Made by a program: the position numbers and the translations under genes. Of a stretch of 64,000 bases of DNA, positions 50,132-61,026 are shown piece after piece (the first letter of the stretch is position 1; each line of letters opens with the position of its first letter). This stretch comes from Rotaria sp. Silwood1 (Eukaryota; Rotifera; Eurotatoria; Philodinida; Philodinidae). The notes below the pieces were generated by a model, which did not search any database, was not told where the DNA came from, and saw nothing but the letters and a program-made list of their open reading frames with translations. The stretch covers positions 1,113,149-1,177,148 of the forward strand of contig CAJNOP010000015.1 of assembly GCA_905250075.1 (NCBI GenBank). Reading direction: 5' to 3'.

Positions 50132-52433
50132 TTTTATAGATAAAAATAATTTTAGATGATTACGTCACAGACAGTGTTTCCAACGGAAATCTAAAAACAA
50201 AATATTTGTTTTTTTTTACAAGCAATACATATGATTCAACGTTCTTTTCGTTAACAAAATATTTAAAAAAATTATTTTTCTATGTTTTTTTTAACAGGTA
50301 AGATAAACAAATCAACGGTACATGAACGAACTAATTTTATCACCTGAAATGTTTACAAAAAATTAAATACTTGAGTTTATTCACATGTTATTTTGTATTT
50401 ATTTCAAAATGGCCTATTTTGATGATATTAAGAGAATACACACCATAGTACAAAGAAGAAAAATATCCTCTTTAATCCTTTTCAGTTTTAAAGTGAAATT
50501 ATGTTTAAAGGTATCTATTTTGAGAATCGATAAGTTTCACAAATGGTTACTCACGTCTTGACCGATAATTGATGATGATGTAGCTTTGATTCGAATCGTC
50601 AATCTAACTCGAAAATTTCGCTCGATTATCCAAGCTATCCATACATACAATATCAGACATATATTTATCGCACGTATACAGAGTTCGAATAGTCACACGA
50701 AAAGAACTTCGAGTAAAATTGTCGCTACAGTTTGGAGCTACATCATCATCGATTATTGGTAACAGAGTGGGTAACTATTGGGAAAGTTTATCGTGTTTTA
50801 AAACAGATGCATTTAGGCGTAATTTCACTCTAAAACTGAAAAACGATTAAATATCATATTTTTCTTTTGTCCATGGGAGAGTAGTACTATCATTTAAACA
50901 TAAGTTTTTATTTAATACTCCATAAAGATTTAAAGGATCTAAAATCGAAGACTAAATTTCATCAACAACGTGTATTTGAAAGTTAGTAAATGTTCTATAC
51001 ATTTTAATTCTATTTGATACACTAGTTATTAGAAACATTGGTCACAAGAAGATAAGATGGATTATTTTTATTATGATTCGTTATGCATGGCGACTAATTG
51101 TGAACTCAATATTTTATTTAAATAAAGATGTCCTTATTAATAGTAAAAAAAACAGACATTTGGTCGTTATGATTACTTTTCAAATGTTTCATATATTTTA
51201 TATCATTGTAAAATCATCGTTTCAAGTAATTATTAAATATATATGTAATAATTACCTTTTCATATAGTTATAGGTTATTAAAACAGAACGAACAACTTCT
51301 ATTCATTCGTGTCATCATTTATTCGATTTGCTGTAGCTTATACGTATGACTATACTTAATGAACTGCGCAACTCCAATCTATCGCAGTTTATAGAAGATT
51401 TATAGTTGATCATGAATGCATTAATATGATAGAATTTTTATTCTTTGTTTATCCACAGTGATATAGTACTAATCATCAAAAAGTTGTATCAGTTCTCTTT
51501 CATATCTAAATTCTTTTTTTAAATAAACATCTTCTAACTGAAGAGAGGAGTCATTCCATTGATGAATCAATTCTGACTTTGGAACTGTATTTATCATAAG
51601 GGCACTAATGAGCTATAAATAACTTGAAAGAATTCGGGCTATTAGTTTATTTCTGACGAGATATTGTATTTCTATAGCTTTCTTCAACTCAACACTGTGA
51701 TACGGTTCATAGGAATGTGCAGTTACAGTACAATATTCGCTGAAAATCCAAACCGACTATAGTGGATCAGAATTTACTGATTTACCTCACACATTCATAC
51801 TAGATGAATATGCCAATGTTTCAGTTAACATCGGTCTAGTGTAGTAAGTGTACCAATAGACTTGCTGTCGATTAATCACTGCCAGTATTTCAGTATTTTA
51901 ATCGAAACTGCACATCTATATTTCTCTCAGAAACACCAGAAAAATATGATTTTAGAATTTTGACTTGAAATTTTGCATAGAGGCAAGTCTTCAAGACATA
52001 TAATTTCTTGTGAAAGTTTCCAGTCTTTCGTTGTTCCTATCTTAATATACAATTATGATGAAAGCGTTTCGTTTACATTCCTCACAAACAAGAATAGATT
52101 CGATGTTTTTATTTCAGAATCGAAGTTAAATCGTTTTTTATTAATTTAATTTTCTAGCGAATAATCCAACTTGCGAAAGAATATCGCCTACATTTGATGC
52201 AAATATATTTTATAATATATTCTTATTCTTTTTTCAAGAATTCGATTTTCTAAAGACAACATCAATTTTTAAAGTCGAAGTAGAACTGATATTCCTAATC
52301 TAGTTTACAAATCATAGATATATCTTTGCAATGCATCAATTTATTCTTGTAAGAAAAAGAAACCACTATGAACTATTTCAAATCATTAAAAAAATAAACA
52401 TTTTTGTTTAATTTATTTTTTGAGATCGTTTTC
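50132..52433. other. Gene-free spacer
   Basis: About 2.3 kb of AT-rich DNA. The right end of the histidine phosphatase transcript unit should lie just past 50131. No gene, RNA or transposon end is evident. Confidence 0.45.
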
Positions 52434-54281
52434 TTAAGAAGATAATGATCTAACAATATTCTGTAAATTAGATACATCTGGATGATCGTTTGGTAAATAT
52501 TCACAGCGACTTTTTAATGCATGTTCATAATAACATTTAGCTTCAGATATTTTTCCTTGTAGATGAAGTATTGAACCAAGATTAAAATAGGTTGAAGCAA
52601 ATAGTTCAGACGGAAATATTGAATTTTCTCGATTATTCGAAAGAATATTTAATGCACGAAAAGCATGCTCAAATGCATGACTAGCTATATTCAGATGTTG
52701 ATAGGCTAATCCCATATTTGAAAATAATGGTACAAGACATAAACTATCTTTTTGACGATTATCAGGTGTAAAATTTCGAGTTAAATTTATTGCAGATTTA
52801 TATTCTTCTAATGCTTTTTGATATTCATTTAAACAATCATATATAATTCCCATATTGTAATGTAAAAGAATCGGTCGAATCAATTTAGTTTCAGAATTAA
52901 ATAGTTGTTCCAATAATTTTCTTATTGGTTTAAAGCAATATAATTTATCTGTAATTGTAGAACCTAATTGAGATAAATCATTATTTTGACGTAAATCATC
53001 TACATTTATAAATTGTGTAAGATCAGTTAATTGATTATCAGCTTTATCTATTGCTGTTAAATGAACCAACCAAACTGATGAAGGATCAGCAAATTGTTCA
53101 ACTTTCCCAATACGAAATATACTTGACATTGATAAAAGATATTCTTCTTCATGAACAAATTCACTTACAGTACCAATATTAGCATACCAAAAATTCAATT
53201 CATTTGTTTGTGGAATAGAAATTTTAAAAAGAACTTTAATATTATTAGCATTTGTTTTAGAACCTTGATGTTGAATATACGTTAATGGTACAGTTTTTTC
53301 TGTATTTGCAAATAGAAATTCATTAATACACAGAATTCCATCTTGATTTGATAGCAATTTAACAAAGTCAGTATTTGATATTAATTGACTGAAATAAAGA
53401 TTAAGTATTTTTGATGGTGAAGACTTTTGTTCTCTATATAATTGTTTAAGTTTATGATTAAGATCTTTTAAAAATGGATTCATCATACATAATGTATATA
53501 AATCATTTAATTGTAATGCACGATTAATAATTTCTTGAAAAAAATTATCTCTTGTAAACCACCATATAGGATTATGTTCAGAATAATTTTTTTCAAATTG
53601 ATCAATTATTGTCATTTGATTTTTACTTCTATATTCTGTTCGACAATAATTTATCATATCTTTTTGTATTATTGAATTCATATCACATAATATTAGTTTA
53701 CTTAATATTGCATATATATATGGTACTTCTTCTTGATCTGTTGTTGGTAATCTAAAATTTTTATTTAATATATCAAATTGTAATTGTTCATATTCATATG
53801 ATGATTGTAAAATAAAATATTTTTTCAAACGTTCACATATTTCTCCTATATCTGTAAATACTCCAAGAACTTTTTTATATTGTTTTGCCCATGATTGATA
53901 ATTAGATTTATTTAAACAGAAAATAAATATCGAATGAATTTGATCAAGATTATGTACTAATGGTATAAGTTGTTTTCCCATTGTACCAGATACAATAAGA
54001 AAAATATTATTGACATGTTTTATAAAATCTTGACATATATTTATATCATTAAATGTATGTACAAGTTTCCGTTTTTTACTTACAATACGTCCAAGTTGAA
54101 CTAATGTATTAATATCATCATTTGAATTTGTACTTAAACCAATTGATGCATCACACCAAACAACGACAGGTGAAATTTCATTTGTTTCATTAGGAGTTTC
54201 TTCAAAAGAAATTCCCTTTGTTAAAGAAATAGAAATGGGTGAACTTTTTCGACTTGGATCTTTTTGGTGAAAATTACCCAT
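52434..54281 (-). CDS. ADP-ribosyltransferase-like/TPR protein with N-terminal regulatory-type domain
   Basis: A single exon of 615 residues. The N-terminus MGNFHQKD has a glycine at position 2, compatible with N-myristoylation. Residues about 37-155 (VVVWCDASIG ... NNIFLIVSG ... IHSIFIFC) form an alternating beta/alpha domain like the receiver-like modules found ahead of ART domains in rotifer proteins. Residues about 190-390 follow the ART fold, but the active site is degenerate: the arginine of VYRxQ is phenylalanine (LYFSQ, F297), the STS motif is FLFANT (322-327), and only the EEE before YLLSMSSIF (378-380) resembles ExE. TPR repeats span about 465-605 (LHYNMGIIYDCL, LFSNMGLAYQHL, TYFNLGSILHLQ). 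It is probably enzymatically inactive and may act as a scaffold or NAD sensor. It is unlike the first ART gene, which keeps most catalytic residues. Confidence 0.8.
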   Translation of the reverse strand: MGNFHQKDPSRKSSPISISLTKGISFEETPNETNEISPVVVWCDASIGLSTNSNDDINTLVQLGRIVSKKRKLVHTFNDINICQDFIKHVNNIFLIVSGTMGKQLIPLVHNLDQIHSIFIFCLNKSNYQSWAKQYKKVLGVFTDIGEICERLKKYFILQSSYEYEQLQFDILNKNFRLPTTDQEEVPYIYAILSKLILCDMNSIIQKDMINYCRTEYRSKNQMTIIDQFEKNYSEHNPIWWFTRDNFFQEIINRALQLNDLYTLCMMNPFLKDLNHKLKQLYREQKSSPSKILNLYFSQLISNTDFVKLLSNQDGILCINEFLFANTEKTVPLTYIQHQGSKTNANNIKVLFKISIPQTNELNFWYANIGTVSEFVHEEEYLLSMSSIFRIGKVEQFADPSSVWLVHLTAIDKADNQLTDLTQFINVDDLRQNNDLSQLGSTITDKLYCFKPIRKLLEQLFNSETKLIRPILLHYNMGIIYDCLNEYQKALEEYKSAINLTRNFTPDNRQKDSLCLVPLFSNMGLAYQHLNIASHAFEHAFRALNILSNNRENSIFPSELFASTYFNLGSILHLQGKISEAKCYYEHALKSRCEYLPNDHPDVSNLQNIVRSLSS

Positions 54282-56573
54282 GTAAGAATAATACGTATAA
54301 ATTAAATTGACACTTAATGATATAAAACAAGATAATTTTTTGTCTAGAGTGAATATATATTATGTAGTTAAGAATATTTTATAAATATGAAAAGAAGAGT
54401 GAAGTAAAAACGATGTGATGGAAAGAATCCTTTCCCAACTCATTATTTTTATTGAATGTTATTACCCTCACTCTTGACATATGCTTTTAATTTCGATAGT
54501 ACAGGTGAAAAAAGCAAGCCAGTATGAATAATGATTCGTTCCTTATACTTTGAAAGGCATGATTTATACCAACGCAAATTGTTCTATCTTATGACTCAAT
54601 AAAAAAAAAAGAAAGAAATATTTACGATTAATTATTCATCATAAACAAACAAGGCTAAAATAATATCAAATATCGAGTCAAAGAATCATAGAGCAACATT
54701 TTTCGTCATCTACGTATTTTTCTGTACACGCTTCAATGATTTTTTTTTGTACGTACAAGCAATAATATGTACATGTGATTTTATCACTCTTATAGCGTAA
54801 TATTCCACCAATCGACTATTAACTGGTGATAGCATTGTAAAGAAGTATTTACGTATTTTACCACATATGACGATACATGTTAATTAGATTTTTTTGACGT
54901 CAATTAATGAAAATTTTCATGTATTGCGTGTTTAATTAAAGATAATATTTTGATTACATTCAGTAGCATCGTAACTGTAAGGGAATGATGTGATGCACTG
55001 ATTTAAACAATATTTTGCCATTGAAGTGAAGAGAAAGGCAATGTGACTCTCATGGGCAGTTTCTGCTTGATGAAAAGCTTTTGGTAGAGTTTAACTGACA
55101 TAACTTCAACCAGTGTGGAGAGCTCAGTAACCTTGATTACACTACTACTGTGACGGTACTAGACATCATCTATGTTTTCTCTTTCTTTTTCTTATACAAA
55201 CATTTATTCATGTTTATGATTTTTCCGTTTTAGATACTCTTTGTCTTACTCATTTTATTGTTTTTTATGATTACTATTCATTTCTTGCACATAATTTTCT
55301 TTATTGTTATACTTCTGCTTGACTGTTTCATTCGGTAGTTCAGTTCTTTACTTTGTATACATTTCTCTTGTTCTTCCTCTTTCTCTCATCTTTTATTGAG
55401 ATCGTCTTCTTGTTATTATTGTATTTAATAAATTGGTGAACTTTGATTTATTCAAACCTCATAATTACTTCATCATTTTAATGTATGCTGTCTCATTGTG
55501 TCACCTGGGATCGCATTTCAGAGAAGCGCATCGCTCTGTGTCAGTTAATTATTATTATTTTTTTTGAAGAAGAAAAGAACCTCTTTTTCAGGGATATGTA
55601 TCTAACTTTATCTAATACGAACGAAGTCATTACGCTCCTTGTTTTCAAGATTTTAGGAAGTTACGGTCTAGTTATATGGCTAGGAGATTATAGATGGTAG
55701 AACTGTGCCATACCATTTGAGGAAAAGTTCATCAAATATAGTGTCAGTGATGGTAACTATTATGTTTTTCTTTTTCTTGATGATAGGAAGGACGACTAGT
55801 CTTGTCTTTGAGCTACTGTACGGTATGGAATACTGCCTAGTCGTAAATTCAATCGTTCAATATTTTTCGTTCATTGACACTAACTAACCACATGTTAGCC
55901 ACAAGACCAAGTATATATCACAGCTTAATCAACACACTATTGGGTGAGTGATCCGAGACAAAATAGTCATTAGTGACTTATCCAGAGTCATTGCATAATG
56001 GACGGTACTAAAGTTTGCACACAGTAAGTTATAGATACGTGCCGAACAATGCAGCCACTCAGTTATAGTTGCTAAATAGTAGAACCCTGCCAGATCTAGT
56101 TCACCCTTGATTATGTCCCATATTATAGCTACTTCCTCTTGATTTAAAGGTTTAGTTACGTTCTAGATATTCAGAAACCTAATGCAGTAAACCACTTCTC
56201 TCAACCGATTGGACATAATTTTTTATCTATTTTTTTTTTAAATATATCTTACAGATCTATGAAAACCCCCTATGGCAAATAAATATTAATAGAATAACAA
56301 TAATATCATTCATTTGTATAATACAAAATACAATTATATGTAGATTATATATAAAACTTGTTTCTAATGATGAAACAAGATAATAGGCGTACATTTATTA
56401 TTCTTATATCTTTTATTGACAATTAACAATTAATTAGATAGAACAAATACAAAATATCTTCAGAGACTGATTTAAGAGGTTATTGAGAAAAAATTGAGGG
56501 AACAAAGAGAAATTTTTCTCTTCCGAAAATGTGTTTTTCAATGTCTCACAGCATAATTGAGCAAAAATTGTCT
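54282..56573. other. Gene-free spacer with a dispersed repeat
   Basis: Plus-strand pyrimidine-rich sequence at about 55175-55400, then a repeat copy at 55930-56075. Short plus-strand frames at 55485-55887 have no family features. The right side abuts the 3' end of the GPCR gene. Confidence 0.4.
55930..56075 (-). repeat. Dispersed repeat, copy 2
   Basis: Inverted relative to the copy at 48783-48925. On the minus strand it reads AACTGAGTGGCTGCATTG, later AAGTCACTAATGACTATT and TTTGTCTCGGATCACTC. The two copies are diverged, so both are old insertions or one family member has decayed. Confidence 0.5.
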
Positions 56574-59500
56574 TCATACAGCCTTTGATGAACTTAGAAA
56601 ACCATTTTTTACGTATAATTGTCCATCTTTTGCCAAAATCGTAGATTCACGGTTATGTATCTTATCATTATCTTCAAAAATATTAGTATTTGATGATAAA
56701 AGACCATTGATTTCAGTATTTGCAGCTGTTATTGTTATTCTTCGTGTTGAAGTTTTTCCATTTAAAACTGATGATTTTCTTCCAGTAGTTTGTGATATTA
56801 ATGATGGTCGTGCTCCCAAATAAGTTAAAGTTTTTCGTCGATGTTTTGAAAATGTTATACAAAAATGTTCAGTTAAAACAATAAAAAATAATGGGTTAAG
56901 TATACCTTCAATATGACTAAGTAAAACAACAAGTTGATGTGCATATTTAAGAAAATGTTTTAAGAATGGTCGTCGCCGTATTGTTTCATCAAGAAGAAAA
57001 CTTGTATAAAATTTAAATATCCAAAATGGTGTATAACATATTAGAAATGATAAAACAATACATAAAACAAGTTTAACACCACGTGTTCGTTTTTTTATTA
57101 TATTTAAACGTGTTAATCTTCGTTTACGATTTAACCATTGATGTAAAAATCTTAGTAATTTTAATGAAAATACAACAATTATTGAATATGGTATAATAAA
57201 AGCCATTATATATAATATCATTTCATAGATAAGTAATGCACGTTCAGATAGCATTGAACGACATGTTAATATAGGTGATAATGTTGTGGAATTTTTATTT
57301 GTTGTATTACTTTGATCATAAAGATATGTATAGAATATAAATGGATATGGTAAAAGTAAACCAACTGTCCATATAATCAATAATGATATAAAAGTAATTA
57401 ATAAACGAAATTTTGCTGGTAATTTTGAACGTGCATCTATATAACGTTCCACACTTAATGCTGCTACTGTATAGACAATTACCTAAAAAATATGGCAAAT
57501 GCCATTTTATCTTATAGCAAAATACAATGGGCTTCGGATTGATTATGAGTTTAATAACAATGTATTTAGTTTTTTTCTCTATAGAAAATTACCTAATCTT
57601 CGATTTTACTGAGTGTGTTAACTTTTTGAAAAATATTCTTTTCTAATTTAGAATGAAAAACTACTTCGAAAAATATTATATGATTCTACTTAAACTCAAT
57701 CATGAGATTAAAATATCGTTTTTCGATAGAGAAAATCCTAGCATGTTTCAAAGTATGTATTTCGAAATATCTTCGTAAGTCTATCTACTTTTGTATGACA
57801 AAAAAATAAAATTCAGTGTCTTATCATCGTGAACCAGAGAAGTACCCACTTGAATTGTTTTTACTGATGACAAAATAGACGTTAATCCTCATTTTAGTGA
57901 CATCAACATAGAAACATATAAAAAAAATGCGATAGTACTTACCTAGTTCAATGATTCTGACACCGTGAATTTCCGGCAGATGTCCACTTGAAAACTCGGG
58001 TACATGATAAAAGCTTGAGAGAAAAGAACCAGTAAGTGAATCCGATGACCGAATCTCTCAAGTTCCGGTAGTAACCAGGCATTGATAGCCGCCAGATCCG
58101 ATCATTAGATTCCTTCTTTCAAGTTCTTACAATATTCTCAAGTTTTTCAGTCGAAAACGGCCCGTATTTCTTGTCTGTGGACGTAGTATCTGTTATTATG
58201 ACTCAATATCAGAACAATATGGTATACCATATTCGATATTAATATAACAAATTAGCTCAGATGATAAATAGTTCATCGAATAAATAGTACTTTTTACACA
58301 AAAAAATTCGGCCACCGTGAGTCAATTTTCTCAAGTTTCGTCGATGATTCCAATGGATGCATTTTTCATCAAAAAAAAATTATTATTTTTTCTTTTGGTA
58401 TATCCTTCATCATCGAAGATAGTTTCTTATACTAAATCTGAATGTGATATTTATTTTGTTTTGAAATTGAATTATAATACCAAAAACTACTAAGTACTAC
58501 CGCATTTTTCACATGTTCTTATGTTTCGTGTCAATGAAATCAAGATAAAGGCTATGTTCTTATTAATAAAAGAAAATCTGAGAAAAAAATAGATAAGTAC
58601 TTTTCTAGCTCGCAATGATAAAGCGCTTATCTTTACTGCTTGTCACCAAAAAGTACGTAGACGTACGCAGAACCTCTCAAATACATATTATGAAGCACAT
58701 CAAGATAATCTACATTTTCTTAACCTCCTTATTAAGTCTGAATAGCATCATACGATATTTTTCGTAACAGCTTTTTGTGCTGAATCGGAATAAACAACTT
58801 TTTAAAAACTGCATTCATCGTTTTAAATGCTCCTTTATAATCATTGAAGTTTTCTCAAAGTTTTATTTTTCTGTCTAAACAAATAATCGAATAGAAATAA
58901 AAGCTACATATGCATGATAAATTCGTCGAGCTTTATCGTGCCATAATAGAAAAGAGCGTAAAAACAATTGACTCGAATTTTGCATCAAGTATCGCTTGCA
59001 GATAAGTTCAAAGAAACATCCTAAAGGTTATTCTTTTATGTAAGATAATTACTGATCTTAGTAGTAACATTTTCGGACGTATCTATCTTTAAAATCAATT
59101 CTGTGACTCAATACTGTCGAGTTTTGCCATGGCCATATATTTCAGTTTATTAACATATAATTAAACGATATGAAGTAAAATACAGTACTCAAATATGAAG
59201 AAGAACTTCTATTAATGAACTTTCTATTCGCACTTATGTGAATGAGGTACTTATAAGTAATTATGGTAAATTGCTTTGTTCTTCTGTATAATATCTTTAT
59301 AAATAGATTTATAGACAATTAGTATGTTTTAAGTATCTATTGAAATTCAACAACTGTGTTTTTGTATCTTTTTATGATTTATTTCTATATTATTACCTCT
59401 GTGATCTCATTATTTCTAAATTCTAAAGCAAGAATTCTTTCTTTTTCAATTCAGTACTTCTCACATATCATTAAAGGTCTTCTCTTTCCCGAGCTTTCCA

Positions 59501-61026
59501 GAAATGGTTGTACGAAAAATTATGAAAATTTCATGGCAGAATAGTTCTCAATAAAAATAGCCGGAAGTTTTCTTCTCGACAAAACTCTATATTTCATTTT
59601 TTCGAGCTACAGCTTTCTTATGAGAATTGGGATCAAACTGGAGTATATATTTGTTTTTTCTTTCAAAAATATTGTTCCTAGAACTTAGGAGAAGTAGAAT
59701 ACTGGCAACATTGTCACAAAAAAACGTGTTTTTTCAATAATGCTCATTGTTTTATAAACTGCTGAATTTCGTAAGGACAACATGTTGAAAAGAAAAAATA
59801 CACATCACAAATTGATCAAAGTGCTCATAAAAAATTGAGTCCGATCAGACATACTGTGTATGAGAAAACTTCATTTTTTTTGTTGGAAAATTGATTTCGA
59901 AAAAAAAACGCCAAACAGCATAGAATGTTGTTTTTTTCATATGTATCTTTTTCTTGTCTTTGAATCATTTCAAATTATTACAGATTATCATTTATTTCGT
60001 ATCAAATATAAATAGCTGTATCTAAGAAAGATGCATAGAATTAGTAAACAAGATAAACTCACAAGATTGTCACCGAAAAAAATACAGACTTTTTTAAAGA
60101 TAGGAGTTCTCGAAAGTAAATTTTTTTAGGGTTTATATGGTTTGGCACAATTCCGATTTTTACGGCATTCGATAGAGAAAACGTTAATACATCTTTAGAA
60201 ATGAAAACCTCAACATTGAAAAAAAAGGAAATTTTTTGGTCAGGAAGGGGTAATGGAACGCTCGTAAAAGAGTTCAAAAAATTTTTTCAATCATGTATTC
60301 AATCGACATTTAATCTTTACAAAAAACGAGATCTTTCAAGTTGACCTAGATAATAATATTCTGTGACGTCTACATTTATTTTTTCCAGGTACGGAAGTTC
60401 GATAGTTCCTCTTGAATGAAGCCAAGATATTTTGTACTTTTTACACTTTTACTTCACACCTATAGCTAAGCGATTTAGTAGCAAGGAAACGGAAGACTAT
60501 TTCCGAATGAGAACTTACTTGAAAACTGACCTGTGTCATTATCAATAGCAGAGTAGAGACTTACATCTTCCTTCCTTCCTTTCTCAATTCTTTAAGAGTA
60601 GTAAATTACAAATTCCGTTGTCTAATGGACTAAAACTTTAGTATTATAATTATGATGATAACTTACTAACATTTATTAAAATCATTACTTACCACCGTAC
60701 AAAGAACATCGATAGTTAAACTAAATTTACAACCAAATTCGCCAAATATCCAACTAGGTGTAAGTAAATTACTGCTAAAGAAAATAATACCCACTAAAAA
60801 TAAAATTTATTTTTTATTATCAAAAATATTCGAATGTTGTTTATCAAATATACATACTAGCATGAATCATGTCAGCAATAGCTAAATTAACAACCAATAT
60901 AGCAATCGATGTTTTATCTCGTCTTGTACGAATATAAATAATAGCCAATATATTGAGGATAATGGTTCCAAAAAATATAGCAGCATTAGTTAGAACAAAT
61001 AAAATTCGCAGAATAATATTTTCCAT
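56574..61026 (-). CDS. Rhodopsin-class G-protein-coupled receptor, orphan
   Basis: Three exons, 61026-60858, 60793-60693 and 57482-56574, with introns of 64 and 3210 nt, encode 392 residues with in-frame joins. Seven membrane segments are visible. TM1 (8-30) has LN-type N1.50, and TM2 has NLAIAD. TM3 begins after FGCKF (Cys78, disulphide partner Cys164 in loop 2) and ends ERY (102-104, variant of DRY). TM4 has W128 and P135, TM5 has the IIPYS proline, TM6 has CYTPFW in place of CWxP, and TM7 ends NPLFF in place of NPxxY. Loop 2 carries NTT and NST glycosylation sites. The serine/threonine-rich tail is about 80 residues. The extracellular N-terminus is very short, which favours a peptide or small ligand. 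The exact ligand family is not recognisable. I chose the ATG at 61026. Confidence 0.88.
57483..60692 (-). other. Very long intron of the GPCR gene
   Basis: A 3210-nt GT-AG intron splitting TM3. Near 57950-58150 there is a more GC-rich patch (CCGTGAATTTCCGGCAG, then CTCTCAAGTTCCGG), and CACCGTGA recurs near 58313, which may mark an old insertion. A 72-codon minus-strand frame near 60059-60277 has no family features. No missing receptor exon is needed. Confidence 0.6.

Noticed and set aside
55485-55887. Two consecutive plus-strand frames of 71 and 60 codons
   Set aside because: They do not join by splice sites and have no family features; they lie beside an old repeat copy.
60059-60277. 72-codon frame as a missing GPCR exon
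   Set aside because: The receptor is complete without it and the frame has no membrane-segment pattern.
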